Part shown: piece by piece, positions 8,790 to 17,545 of the stretch | Position numbering within the stretch: position 1 is the stretch's first letter | Layout: every line of letters starts with the position of its first letter | Assembly (NCBI GenBank): GCA_020637555.1 | Contig: JACKKF010000003.1 | Span: 62,001 to 126,000, forward strand | Direction of reading: 5' to 3' | DNA length: 64,000 nucleotides | DNA from: Rhodobacter sp. | Lineage (GTDB): Bacteria > Pseudomonadota > Alphaproteobacteria > Rhodobacterales > Rhodobacteraceae | Made by a program: the position numbers and the translations under genes | Notes under the pieces: generated by a model | Told to the model about the DNA's origin: nothing | The model's input: the letters and a program-made list of their open reading frames with translations, nothing else | Databases searched by the model: none

Positions 8790-10235
8790 ATGCGACGCAA
8801 CCGCAACGTCAAGATCGTCGCCACGCTGGGCCCGGCCTCGTCGGATCTGGCAACGATCCGCGCCCTGTTCGAGGCCGGCGCCGACGTGTTCCGCCTGAAC
8901 ATGAGCCATGGCACGCACGAGGAACAGGCCGCGCGGCACGGTCTGATCCGCCAGGTCGAGACCGAGACAGGCCGACCGATTGCCATTCTGGCCGATCTGC
9001 AGGGGCCGAAGCTGCGCGTCGGAACCTTTGGCATCGGCGCGGTCGAGCTGGAGGAAGGGCAGGCGTTCCGCGTCGATCTGGACCCGGCCGAGGGCGACCA
9101 CCATCGCGTCACCCTGCCGCACCCGGAAATCTTCGCCGCGCTGGAACCTGGCGCGCGCCTGTTGGTGAACGACGGCAAGATCATCCTGCGGGTCGAGGAT
9201 TGCGGTGCGGATTACGCCGATTGCACCGTGCTGGTCGCGGGGGTCATTTCCAACCGCAAGGGCGTCAACGTGCCCGATGTGGTGTTGCCGCTGCGCGCGC
9301 TCAGCGACAAGGATAGGGCGGATCTGGAATTCGCCTGTCAGCTGGGTGTCGACTGGCTGGCACTGAGCTTCGTGCAGCGCCCCGAGGATGTGCTGGAGGC
9401 CCGCGAACTGTCGCGGGGCCGCGCGGCGGTTCTGGCGAAGATCGAGAAACCGGCCGCCGTCAAGGCGTTCGATTCCATTGCCGAGGTCTCGGATGGCATC
9501 ATGGTGGCGCGCGGCGATCTGGGCGTGGAGCTGCCCGTGCATTCCGTTCCGCCGATCCAGAAGCGTCTGGTGCGGCGCGCGCGGGCGCTGGCCAAGCCGG
9601 TGATCGTCGCCACGCAGATGCTGGAAAGCATGATCGAAAGCCCGATGCCCACCCGGGCCGAGGTTTCCGACGTGGCGACCGCGATCTACGAGGGGGCGGA
9701 TGCGGTCATGCTGTCGGCGGAATCGGCGGCCGGCAACTATCCGGTCGAGGCCGTGCGCACGATGCACAACGTCGCGCTGTCGGTCGAGGGCGACGCGACC
9801 TATCGTCAGGTCATCAATGCCTTCCGGACGTATGAGCGCACCTCGGTCGCGGATGCCATCGTTTCGGCCGCGCGCGAGATCGCGGAATCGACCGATATCA
9901 AGGCGATCTGCTGTTTCACCGAATCCGGCACCACGGCGATCAAGGTGGCGCGGGAACGACCGCAGGTGCCGATCCTCGCACTCAGCCCGTCGGTCCACAC
10001 GCTGCGGCGGCTGTGCCTGGTCTGGGGGGTGTCCTGCGTCGCGACCGGGACCATCGACCGCTTCAAATCGGCCGTGGTCAGCGCGGCGCGGGCGATCCGC
10101 GATCTGGGCATGGGCACGACCGAGGATCAGATCGTTGTCACCGCAGGCGTGCCGTTCAACGTGCCGGGCACGACCAACATCCTGCGCGTGGCGCCCTGCG
10201 ACGAACGCTTGATTTACCGCGCCGAGGCGGAATAA
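8790..10235 (+). CDS. pyk: Pyruvate kinase
   Basis: A 481-residue pyruvate kinase that converts phosphoenolpyruvate and ADP to pyruvate and ATP. The start MRRNRNVKIVATLGPAS contains the usual nucleotide-binding beginning, RLNMSHG follows, and the active-site block VLAKIEKPAAVKAFD gives the catalytic lysine. ATQMLESMIESPMPTRAEVSDVA is the family signature, and the C-terminal allosteric domain is complete. An in-frame start at 8739 would add residues not seen in the family; GGGAAGG lies upstream of the chosen ATG. A small membrane protein gene follows after 36 bases and may be co-transcribed. Confidence 0.96.
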   Translation: MRRNRNVKIVATLGPASSDLATIRALFEAGADVFRLNMSHGTHEEQAARHGLIRQVETETGRPIAILADLQGPKLRVGTFGIGAVELEEGQAFRVDLDPAEGDHHRVTLPHPEIFAALEPGARLLVNDGKIILRVEDCGADYADCTVLVAGVISNRKGVNVPDVVLPLRALSDKDRADLEFACQLGVDWLALSFVQRPEDVLEARELSRGRAAVLAKIEKPAAVKAFDSIAEVSDGIMVARGDLGVELPVHSVPPIQKRLVRRARALAKPVIVATQMLESMIESPMPTRAEVSDVATAIYEGADAVMLSAESAAGNYPVEAVRTMHNVALSVEGDATYRQVINAFRTYERTSVADAIVSAAREIAESTDIKAICCFTESGTTAIKVARERPQVPILALSPSVHTLRRLCLVWGVSCVATGTIDRFKSAVVSAARAIRDLGMGTTEDQIVVTAGVPFNVPGTTNILRVAPCDERLIYRAEAE

Positions 10236-10271
10236 TCGTCCCACCCCAGCCGGAGGGCCCCTGCGAACCCC

Positions 10272-10502
10272 ATGGACCGCGATCTTCTGTTCCTGATCGG
10301 GCTGATCTTTCTGCCCCTGTGTTTCGTCGCCTTCGTCTCGGCCTGGGCCGACCGGCGGCGGCCATGGGCGGCGCTGATCCTTCTGGTGATCGCGGCTGGC
10401 CTGATCGGCTGGGCCTGGACCACGCATCCCGGCGGCGGCTATGACTGGCGCGAGATCCCCGACATCGCCATGGCCACGCTGGCGCGTTACTGGCCGCGCT
10501 GA
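10272..10502 (+). CDS. Small two-helix membrane protein downstream of pyk
   Basis: A 76-residue protein with two predicted membrane helices (about residues 5-24 and 32-49) and a short polar tail containing YDWREIPDIAMATLARYWPR. The layout, codon use and close spacing behind pyk support a real gene. I do not recognise a named family. Its 3' end overlaps the convergent thioesterase gene by 16 bases. Confidence 0.7.
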   Translation: MDRDLLFLIGLIFLPLCFVAFVSAWADRRRPWAALILLVIAAGLIGWAWTTHPGGGYDWREIPDIAMATLARYWPR

Positions 10503-10951
10503 TCCATCCGTGCCGCGCCGGGCCGGTCGATCACCGCCAGCGTCATGCGCGAGATGCAGACCAGTTTGCCGTCGTCGCCGGTGATGCGGATTTCCCAGAC
10601 CTGCGAACGCCGCCCCAGATGGATCGGGCGGGCGGTGCCGGTGACCCAGCCCGCGGTCGCCGGGCGCAGGTGGTTGGCATTGATCTCCTGGCCGACGACG
10701 GACTGTTTCGTGGCATCGACGACAAAGGCCCCCGCCCACGAGGCCAGCGTTTCCGCCAGCAGCACCGACGCCCCGCCGTGCAGGATTCCCGCGGGCTGCT
10801 TGGTGCGATGATCGACGGGCATGCGCCCGACGACATAATCGGGGCCGGCCTCGATCATCTCGATGCCCATGTTGGCATTGGCGGTGTTCAGACCCAGCCG
10901 GTTCGCCAGCTCCAGGGTGAAGGGTGTTTTCCAGATCGCGTCGGTGGACAT
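10487..10951 (-). CDS. PaaI/MenI-type hotdog thioesterase
   Basis: A 154-residue single hotdog-fold acyl-CoA thioesterase of the PaaI/YdiI group. The active-site segment QPAGILHGGASVLLAETLAS contains the conserved HGG and the catalytic acidic residue in LLAE, and HLRPATAGWVTGTARPIHLG follows as in the family. GAGG upstream of ATG 10951 fixes the start; longer readings run into the region upstream of rpmI. Likely substrate is an aromatic or short acyl-CoA, not determined. Confidence 0.85.
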   Translation of the reverse strand: MSTDAIWKTPFTLELANRLGLNTANANMGIEMIEAGPDYVVGRMPVDHRTKQPAGILHGGASVLLAETLASWAGAFVVDATKQSVVGQEINANHLRPATAGWVTGTARPIHLGRRSQVWEIRITGDDGKLVCISRMTLAVIDRPGAARMDQRGQ

Positions 10952-11160
10952 GGGCGCCTCGTGCTTTTCTGTTGCCATCGCAGGGCAAAAGCGCGCGGGG
11001 TGCAAGTGTGACCTCGCGTTCCCGCCGCGGGCCGGACCTGCCCCCTTGCCATCCGGCTTGGCCCGGGGTAATGGGCACCCCTCGAACACCCCGCGCGTCC
11101 GGCCAACAGTGGCATGCCGAGTCGCGCGTTCTGACCGCTCAGACAAGACAGGAGACGGAA

Positions 11161-11361
11161 ATGCCCAAGATGAAGACCAAATCGGCCGCCAAAAAGCGGT
11201 TCAAGGTCACTGCGACCGGCAAGATCAAATCGGCCCAGGCTGGCAAACGGCACGGCATGATCAAACGGACGACCAAGTTCATCCGCGATGCGCGCGGCAC
11301 CATGGTGCTGAGCGAACCGGATACCAAGATCGTCAAGACCTACATGCCCTACGCCCGCTGA
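11161..11361 (+). CDS. rpmI: 50S ribosomal protein L35
   Basis: A 66-residue, highly basic protein starting MPKMKTKSAAKKRFK, with the family core GKRHGMIKRTTKFIRDARGT. Normal length. GGAGAC lies upstream of the start. It is followed 17 bases later by rplT; infC, which often precedes this pair, is not in the window. An upstream in-frame extension to 10924 is not coding. Confidence 0.97.
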   Translation: MPKMKTKSAAKKRFKVTATGKIKSAQAGKRHGMIKRTTKFIRDARGTMVLSEPDTKIVKTYMPYAR

Positions 11362-11378
11362 GCTGAGGAGATCGACAC

Positions 11379-11741
11379 ATGGCACGCGTCAAATCCGGTA
11401 AGGTGACCCACGCCCGTCACCGCAAGGTCATCAAGCAGGCTTCGGGCTACTACAGCGCCCGTTCGCGCAACTTCCGCACGGCGACCCAGGCGGTCGACAA
11501 GGCGAACCAGTACGCGACCCGCGACCGCAAGACCCGCAAGCGCAACTTCCGCGCGCTGTGGATCCAGCGGATCAACGCGGCGGTCCGCGCGGTGGACCCG
11601 GCGCTGACCTATTCGCGCTTCATCAACCTGCTGGCCGTGGCCGGGATCGAAGTGGACCGCAAGGTTCTGGCCGATCTCGCCGTGCACGAGCCCGAAGCCT
11701 TCGCCCAGATCGTCAGCCAGGCGCAAGCCGCGCAGGCCTGA
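11379..11741 (+). CDS. rplT: 50S ribosomal protein L20
   Basis: A 120-residue L20, starting MARVKSGKVTHARHRKVIKQ, with the conserved RDRKTRKRNFRALWIQRINA segment. It binds 23S rRNA early in assembly and is known to repress its own operon in other bacteria. Co-transcribed with rpmI, ended by a strong terminator. Confidence 0.97.
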   Translation: MARVKSGKVTHARHRKVIKQASGYYSARSRNFRTATQAVDKANQYATRDRKTRKRNFRALWIQRINAAVRAVDPALTYSRFINLLAVAGIEVDRKVLADLAVHEPEAFAQIVSQAQAAQA

Positions 11742-11761
11742 TCCGGCACAGTGAGGTTCCG

Positions 11762-11797
11762 AAAGGGCCGTCCCCGCGTGGGGCGGCCCTTTTGTTT
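11762..11797 (+). terminator. Rho-independent terminator of rpmI-rplT
   Basis: A long G/C stem (arms around 11762-11775 and 11779-11791) with a tight GCG loop, followed by TTTTGTTT. It begins about 20 bases after the rplT stop and abuts the stop of the convergent Lrp gene. Confidence 0.9.
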
Positions 11798-12228
11798 CAT
11801 GCCACGCGGTCGATACGGGTGGTCAGGTGGATCAGGCTTTCCGAGGACTTCACGCCGGGCAGCGCACCGATTCCGTCCAGAACGGTGTCCAGTTGTTCGG
11901 TTGTGGGGGCTGCGACCTGCAACAACAGGTCGAACCGGCCCGAGGTGGTAAAGGCGCGCTCGACCTCGGGCAGGGCGCGCAGGCGGGTCAGGATCGCCGC
12001 CTGATTACGGGGTTCGATCGACACCAGAACCGACGCCCGAATCAGCGGCCGCACGGCCTCGGCCCCCAGCTTCAGCGTATATCCGACGATCGTGCCCGAG
12101 GCTTCGAGCCGCTCGAGTCGGGACTGGACGGTGGTTCGGGCGACCTTCAGTTTGCGGGCCAGCGTCGCCAGTGGCTGGCGCGCGTCCGCCATCAGAAGCG
12201 CCACAAGCGCCTTGTCGAGTTCATCCAT
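11797..12228 (-). CDS. Lrp/AsnC family transcriptional regulator
   Basis: A 143-residue regulator. Residues 1-60 form the winged helix-turn-helix (LDKALVALLMADARQPLATLARKLKVARTTVQSRLERLE), followed by the RAM/AsnC effector domain with GRFDLLLQVAAPTTEQLDTVL. It is divergent from the ornithine/DAP-type decarboxylase gene with a shared 162-base promoter region, which suggests that it controls that gene in response to an amino acid. An inverted repeat in that region is a candidate operator. Confidence 0.9.
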   Translation of the reverse strand: MDELDKALVALLMADARQPLATLARKLKVARTTVQSRLERLEASGTIVGYTLKLGAEAVRPLIRASVLVSIEPRNQAAILTRLRALPEVERAFTTSGRFDLLLQVAAPTTEQLDTVLDGIGALPGVKSSESLIHLTTRIDRVA

Positions 12229-12292
12229 GGCGCCCCTCGTCGATTTGCCGATGATTTCGTCAATTTAACGCCCCTGTGCGACGATTCAATTC

Positions 12293-12309
12293 TTTTGCTT
12301 GATGCAAAA
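12293..12309. promoter_or_regulatory. Inverted repeat in the Lrp/decarboxylase divergent promoter
   Basis: TTTTGC and GCAAAA form a perfect inverted repeat around a five-base spacer. It is the only clear dyad between the two divergent starts, 64 bases upstream of the Lrp gene and about 80 upstream of the decarboxylase. A plausible Lrp operator; the binding is inferred. Confidence 0.5.
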
Positions 12310-12390
12310 CTTGCCTATCTGCGCGATCCTGACTCTACAGTGCCGGAGGTGGTCCGGCCACGATGAGCAGCGAGGCGAAAGGTCACGCCC

Positions 12391-13551
12391 ATGGGATTCT
12401 CCGACACCATCTGGTCCGATCCGGTCGAGTATCTGCGCTCGGTCGGTCCGAACGATCCTGTCATGTTCCTGTCGCCGGCGGCCCTTCAGGCCCAGGCAAA
12501 CCGCTTTCTCGATGGCTTTCCGGGCCTCGTGACCTATGCGGTCAAGTCGAACCCCGACGAGTCGATCATCACCAACCTGGCCGCGGCCGGCGTCACCGGA
12601 TTCGACGTCGCCTCGCCCGAGGAAATCGCCCTGATCCGCCGCCTGGTTCCCGAGGCCGCGCTGCACTACAACAACCCCGTTCGCGCCCGGCATGAGATAG
12701 TCTTTGCCGTCGGCCGCGACGTGGCCAGCTATTCCGTCGATTCGCTGAGCGAACTGGACAAGCTGTTTGCGCTGGTTCCCACCACCCGCGCCAACGGCCA
12801 GCGGGTCGAGATCACCGCGCGTTACAAGCTGCCGGTCGCGGGCGCGACCTATGACTTCGGCGCGAAATTCGGCGCGACCGAGGAGTTGGCGACCGAGATC
12901 CTGCGCCGTGTGGCCGAACGTGGCTATACCCCGTCGCTGACGTTCCACCCCGGCACGCAATGCGTCGATCCGCAGGCCTGGGATGCCTATATCCGCGCCG
13001 CCGGCCGCATTGCCCAGGCGGCGGGCGTTCGCATTCACCGGCTCAACGTGGGGGGCGGCTTTCCGTCGCATCGCGTGCAGGCCGTGGTGCCGTCGCTCGA
13101 TGCGATCTTCCACCTGATCGGCCGTGTGACCGAGGAAACCTTTGGCGACGACGCGCCCGCGCTGGTGTGCGAGCCGGGCCGGGGGCTGGTCGCCGATTCG
13201 ATGGCGCTGTGCGCGCGCATCAAGGGGCTGCGTGACGACAACCACGTCTTCCTCAATGACGGGGTCTATGGTGCCTTTGCGGAACTGCCGCTGATGGGGG
13301 CCATGGATCGCATCACGGCCTGGTCGCCGGATGGTGCGCAACGCACCGGCGAGATCCGCCGCCGGGTCGTTTTTGGTCCGACCTGCGATTCGGTTGACCG
13401 GCTGCCGGGCGAAACCCCGCTGCCCGGCGATATCGAAGAGGGCGATTTCCTGCTGGTGCAGGGGATGGGCGCCTATTCGGTGGCGACGAACACGCGCTTC
13501 AACGGCTTTGGCGCGCTGGCCGTGCACATGGTGATGGACCTCACCGTCTGA
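12391..13551 (+). CDS. Fold-type III PLP decarboxylase (ornithine/lysine/DAP-decarboxylase family)
   Basis: A 386-residue alanine-racemase-fold decarboxylase. The PLP lysine is in the motif YAVKSNPD, the glycine-rich phosphate loop is LNVGGGFPS, and the C-terminal VFGPTCDSVDRLPG supplies the catalytic Cys from the partner subunit. The length and the CDSVD context fit bacterial ornithine decarboxylases of this fold, which make putrescine; lysine or diaminopimelate decarboxylation cannot be ruled out from motifs alone. The divergent Lrp gene supports amino-acid control. Confidence 0.82.
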   Translation: MGFSDTIWSDPVEYLRSVGPNDPVMFLSPAALQAQANRFLDGFPGLVTYAVKSNPDESIITNLAAAGVTGFDVASPEEIALIRRLVPEAALHYNNPVRARHEIVFAVGRDVASYSVDSLSELDKLFALVPTTRANGQRVEITARYKLPVAGATYDFGAKFGATEELATEILRRVAERGYTPSLTFHPGTQCVDPQAWDAYIRAAGRIAQAAGVRIHRLNVGGGFPSHRVQAVVPSLDAIFHLIGRVTEETFGDDAPALVCEPGRGLVADSMALCARIKGLRDDNHVFLNDGVYGAFAELPLMGAMDRITAWSPDGAQRTGEIRRRVVFGPTCDSVDRLPGETPLPGDIEEGDFLLVQGMGAYSVATNTRFNGFGALAVHMVMDLTV

Positions 13552-13619
13552 GCGCCCCTCTTGCCCTCGCGGCGGGCCGGGCTATCCTGCCCACCGCGAG
13601 ACAGGACACGGGGCAGGGC

Positions 13620-15902
13620 ATGCGCGCATTCGGACAATCCCAGGGCGTCAAGCGGCGCGAAGATCTGCGCTTTCTGACTGGCTCGGGGCGCTACGTCGCC
13701 GACACCCTGCCGCCGGGCTGCCTGCACGCCGTGTTTCTGCGCGCCCCGGTGGCCCATGCGACGGGTCTGACACTGGACGTCGCCGCCGCGCGCGCGATGT
13801 CGGGCGTCGCGCTTGTGCTGACCGCCGGCGATTTGCGGGCGGCGGGCGTGACCCAGGGGCTGTGGGCGGTGACCGCGCGCGATCAACGCGGGCAGCGGGG
13901 CGTGGCCACCCGGCGGCCCGTTCTGGCCGAAGACAGGGTCCGGCACGTCGGCGAGCCCCTCGCGCTGATCGCCGCCGAAACCCGCGACCAGGCCCTGGAT
14001 GCGGCCGAGGCGATCGGAGTCGCCTATGACGAGGCCCCGGCGCATCTGGAGCTTGCGCCAGGCGGCCCGCCGGTTCACCCCGAGGCGGCCGACAATCTGG
14101 CCGTGGACTGGCTTCTGGGCGATCCCGAGGCGGTCGAAACCGCCTTTGCCCGCGCGGCCCATGTCACCCGGCTGACCGTGCGTCAGAACCGTGTCGCCGT
14201 GGCCAGCCTCGAGGCGCGGGCGTGCCTGGCGGACTGGGACGGGCAAAGACTGCATGTCGCGTTCAACGGTCAGGGGGTCTGGACGCTGAAACGCGAACTG
14301 GCCCGGATGCTGGGACTGTCCGAGGACGCGGTCCAGGTCACGACGCCGGATGTCGGCGGCGGCTTTGGCATGAAAAGCATGATCTATCCTGAACATTTCG
14401 CCGTGGCGCAGGCCAGTCGTGTTCTGGGGCGGCCCGTTGCCTGGATCTCGGACCGGGCCGAGGCGATGGTGTCCGACAACGGGGCGCGCGATCTCGACAG
14501 TCTGGCCGAACTGGCCTTTGACGCGGATCACCGGGTGCTGGCCTACCGTGTCACGACCCGGTCGAACCTGGGCGCCTACAACTCGCAATTCGGACAGAAC
14601 ATCCAGTCCGAACTGTTTTCCAAGGTGCTTACCGGGGTCTACGACATCCCGTGCGCAGAGCTCAGGGTGCAGGGGATCTATACCCATACGACCCCGGTTG
14701 ACGCCTATCGCGGCGCGGGCCGCCCCGAGGCGATCACCTTGCTGGAACGCGCCATGGATACCGCCGCGCGCGAACTGGGCCTTTCGCCATTCGACTTGCG
14801 CCGTCGCAACTTCATCGCGCCGGACAGCTTCCCCTATACCACCCCGTCGCGCGTGACCTATGACGTTGGCGATTTTGCCCGTGTTCTGGCCCGGGCCGAG
14901 GGGTTGGGTGATGTCGCGGGTTTCGAACAGCGCAGACGCGCCAGCGAATCCAGCGGGATGCTGCGCGGGTTGGGGCTGTGCTACTATATCGAAAGCATTC
15001 TTGGCGACGATACCGAGGGCGCGACGATCGAGTTTACCGAAACGGGCGATGTGCGGCTCTATGTTGGCACGCAGTCGAACGGGCAGGGCCACGAGACGGT
15101 CTATGCGCAGTATCTGGCGGACCTGACTGGCCTGTCGTTCGACAGGATCGAGGTGGTCCAGGGCGACAGCGACCGCATCGCCACAGGGGGCGGCACCGGC
15201 GGGTCGCGCTCGGTCACGGTGCAATCCGTCGCCACGCTGGGCACGGTCGAGCAGATGGTCGCGGCCTTCGCCGCCTTTCTGGAAACCGAGGGCGAGGCCG
15301 CGCCCGTCACCTTCGAGGACGGCATATTCTCGGCCCCCGGATCGAACCGTAGGCTGACCCTGCTGGAGGCGGCCGACCTGGCGCGGGCACAGGGCCGCAC
15401 CGACCTGCTCAGGCATGAAAAGCGCACCAGGCTGCCCGGCCGCAGCTTTCCCAACGGTGCCCATCTGTGCGAGGTCGAGGTGGACCCCGAAACCGGGGCT
15501 CTCAGGTTGGACCGCTATCTGGCGGTGGACGATCTTGGCACGCTCATGCACCCGCAACTGGCCGAAGGGCAGGTGCACGGCGGTGTGGTGCAGGGCTTTG
15601 GTCAGGCGGTGGTCGAGGACGCGCGGTTTGACGCCGACGGCCAGCTTCTGACCGGCAGTTTCATGGATTACGCGATGCCGCGCGCCGCCGATCTGCCGAT
15701 GATCCGTTTCGTCAGCGAACCGACGCCATCCAGAAACAACCCGATCGGCATGAAGGGCTGCGGCGAGGCCGGGACCGTCGGCGCGCTGGCCGCTATCGGC
15801 AACGCCGCGCTGGATGCCCTGTGGTCGCGCGGCGTGCGCCATGTCGACATGCCGCTCACCCCGCAGCGCATCTGGGGCTGGCTGCAGGATGCCCGTCGAT
15901 GA
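13620..15902 (+). CDS. Orphan molybdopterin-binding (large) subunit of the xanthine dehydrogenase family
   Basis: A 760-residue catalytic subunit of the molybdenum hydroxylase family. It opens with the aldehyde oxidase/xanthine dehydrogenase a/b hammerhead domain (to about residue 130). Cofactor segments are VGGGFGMKS, AYRGAGRPEA near residue 362 and GTQSNGQGHET. The C-terminal CGEAGTVGA carries the base Glu 716. The AYRCSFR loop with the active-site Cys of true CO dehydrogenase is absent, so this is not CoxL. The FAD and 2Fe-2S subunits that normally accompany it are not adjacent: a decarboxylase lies upstream and an aminotransferase downstream. Substrate unknown. Confidence 0.85.
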   Translation: MRAFGQSQGVKRREDLRFLTGSGRYVADTLPPGCLHAVFLRAPVAHATGLTLDVAAARAMSGVALVLTAGDLRAAGVTQGLWAVTARDQRGQRGVATRRPVLAEDRVRHVGEPLALIAAETRDQALDAAEAIGVAYDEAPAHLELAPGGPPVHPEAADNLAVDWLLGDPEAVETAFARAAHVTRLTVRQNRVAVASLEARACLADWDGQRLHVAFNGQGVWTLKRELARMLGLSEDAVQVTTPDVGGGFGMKSMIYPEHFAVAQASRVLGRPVAWISDRAEAMVSDNGARDLDSLAELAFDADHRVLAYRVTTRSNLGAYNSQFGQNIQSELFSKVLTGVYDIPCAELRVQGIYTHTTPVDAYRGAGRPEAITLLERAMDTAARELGLSPFDLRRRNFIAPDSFPYTTPSRVTYDVGDFARVLARAEGLGDVAGFEQRRRASESSGMLRGLGLCYYIESILGDDTEGATIEFTETGDVRLYVGTQSNGQGHETVYAQYLADLTGLSFDRIEVVQGDSDRIATGGGTGGSRSVTVQSVATLGTVEQMVAAFAAFLETEGEAAPVTFEDGIFSAPGSNRRLTLLEAADLARAQGRTDLLRHEKRTRLPGRSFPNGAHLCEVEVDPETGALRLDRYLAVDDLGTLMHPQLAEGQVHGGVVQGFGQAVVEDARFDADGQLLTGSFMDYAMPRAADLPMIRFVSEPTPSRNNPIGMKGCGEAGTVGALAAIGNAALDALWSRGVRHVDMPLTPQRIWGWLQDARR

Positions 15903-15945
15903 TCCCGCCAACCGTCCCACTGTTTTCAACCCGAAGGTTCCGTTC

Positions 15946-17064
15946 ATGACCGGCCCCCGTTATACCCGCCTTGTCCAGTCGCTACCCGCGACGGTGCCCT
16001 TTGTCGGCCCCGAGACGCAGGAGCGCGCGCGCGGCGGGCGCTTCGACGCGCGGCTCGGTGCCAACGAGAACGGCTTTGGCCCGTCGCCCCGGGCAATCGC
16101 CGCGATCGAACAGGCCTCGGCGCAGCAATGGATGTATGGCGACCCGGAAAACCACGACCTCAAGCAGGAAATCGCCGCGCGCATGGGCGTCACCCCGGCG
16201 CATGTCGTGGTGGGCGAGGGGATCGACGGGCTTCTGGGGTATCTGGTGCGCCTGCTGGTCGAACCGGGCGATCCTGTCGTGACATCGGACGGGGCCTATC
16301 CGACCTTCAACTTTCATGTCGCCGGCTATGGCGGCACCTTGCACAAGGTGCCCTATCTGGGCGACGCCGAGGATCCCGCCGCGTTGATCCACAAGGCGCG
16401 CGAGGTGGGCGCAAAGATCGTGTATCTCGCGAACCCCGACAACCCCATGGGCAGTTGGCACCCGGCCTCGGTGATCGAGGCGATGATTGACCAGGTCCCC
16501 GAGGGCACGCTGTTCGCTCTCGATGAGGCCTATGTCGAATTCGCCCCCGAAGGGACGGCGGCGCGGATCGACCCAGACGACCCGCGGGTCCTTCGATTCC
16601 GCACATTTTCAAAAGCTTACGGCATGGCGGGCGCGCGGGTGGCCTATGCCGTCGGGGCTCCGGCACTGGTTGCGGCATTTGACAAGGTGCGCAACCATTT
16701 CGGCATGAACCGCGCGGCACAGATCGGTGCGCTGGCGGCATTGCGCGATGACGCCCATCTGGCGGAAACCCGCGCCCGCGTCGTTCGGGCGCGTGCGCGT
16801 CTTGCGACCATCGCCGCCGAGAACGGTTTGCGCGCGCTGCCGTCCGCCACCAATTTCGTGACCATCGACTGCGGCGGCGATGGCGATTTCGCGCGTCGGG
16901 TTCTGGCCGCCGTGGTGAAACGGGGCGTTTTCATCCGCATGCCCTTTGTTGCGCCCCATGATCGCTGCATCCGCGTCAGCACCGGCCCTGATGCCGAACT
17001 CGATGCCTTTGCGCGCGTCCTGCCCCAGGCGCTGACCGATGCCCGCGCAGGAGGACCCGCATGA
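15946..17064 (+). CDS. Fold-type I PLP aminotransferase (histidinol-phosphate aminotransferase-like)
   Basis: A 372-residue class I/II aminotransferase. LGANENGFGPSP near the start is the N-terminal motif of HisC-like enzymes, YLANPDNPMGSW binds the PLP ring, DEAYVEF gives the Asp, and FSKAYGMAGARV has the Schiff-base Lys followed by the phosphate-binding Arg. The family includes HisC, CobD and several amino-acid transaminases. Because no his genes are adjacent, I do not assign HisC. Its ATGA overlap with the following thioesterase gene implies translational coupling. The start is the ATG preceding TGPRYTRL; an upstream one would overlap the preceding gene by 89 bases. Confidence 0.85.
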   Translation: MTGPRYTRLVQSLPATVPFVGPETQERARGGRFDARLGANENGFGPSPRAIAAIEQASAQQWMYGDPENHDLKQEIAARMGVTPAHVVVGEGIDGLLGYLVRLLVEPGDPVVTSDGAYPTFNFHVAGYGGTLHKVPYLGDAEDPAALIHKAREVGAKIVYLANPDNPMGSWHPASVIEAMIDQVPEGTLFALDEAYVEFAPEGTAARIDPDDPRVLRFRTFSKAYGMAGARVAYAVGAPALVAAFDKVRNHFGMNRAAQIGALAALRDDAHLAETRARVVRARARLATIAAENGLRALPSATNFVTIDCGGDGDFARRVLAAVVKRGVFIRMPFVAPHDRCIRVSTGPDAELDAFARVLPQALTDARAGGPA

Positions 17065-17543
17065 CCCAGCGCCCGGCCCGCAGCCTTGACGAAATGCCAA
17101 CCCGGGAAGAGGTTCTCGCCCTCAGCGGGCAGGCCTTTATCGAAGCGATCCGCGATGGCCGGTTGGCGGGGCCACCGATTTCGGGGGTGATGAACATCCA
17201 TGTGCACGCGGTCGAACGGGGGTGCGTGACCTTTCGCGGCACCCCGCAGTTCGTGCACCTCAATCCGATGAGCGGGGTGCATGGCGGCTGGTATGGCACG
17301 ATCCTGGATTCGGCGCTGGCCTGCGCGATTTCGACGGTGCTTGATCCCGGGGTGGGGCAAACAACCCTGGAATACAAGGTGAACCTGACCCGGGCGATCC
17401 CTGTCGGCACCGAGGTGGACTGCATCGCCCGCGTGCAGCACGCGGGCCGCACCACCGCCGTGGCCGAGGCCGAGATCCGGGGTGTCGCCGATGGCAGGCT
17501 TTATGCCACCGGTTCGACCACCTGCCTGATCTTTCAGCCCTGA
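17061..17543 (+). CDS. PaaI-family thioesterase
   Basis: A 160-residue hotdog-fold thioesterase. HLNPMSGVHGGWYGTILDSAL is the active-site helix with the HGG motif and Asp, and the C-terminal half carries the usual GRTTAVAEAEIRG. The ATG overlaps the TGA of the aminotransferase by four bases. It is only distantly similar to the other thioesterase at 10.5-11 kb. Substrate unknown. The stop is two bases from the stop of convergent kpsC. Confidence 0.85.
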   Translation: MTQRPARSLDEMPTREEVLALSGQAFIEAIRDGRLAGPPISGVMNIHVHAVERGCVTFRGTPQFVHLNPMSGVHGGWYGTILDSALACAISTVLDPGVGQTTLEYKVNLTRAIPVGTEVDCIARVQHAGRTTAVAEAEIRGVADGRLYATGSTTCLIFQP

Positions 17544-17545
17544 GG

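Noticed and set aside
8613..11078. Very long antisense open frame (821 codons) over pyk and the thioesterase; similar ones at 1883-3946, 13473-15947, 40630-42615 and 49702-52275
   Set aside because: Shadow frames in G/C-rich DNA opposite well-recognised genes; His/Arg/Gly-rich composition, no motifs, no ribosome-binding sites.
13620..15902. Aerobic CO dehydrogenase CoxL
   Set aside because: The active-site AYRCSFR loop is AYRGAGR, and coxS and coxM are not adjacent.
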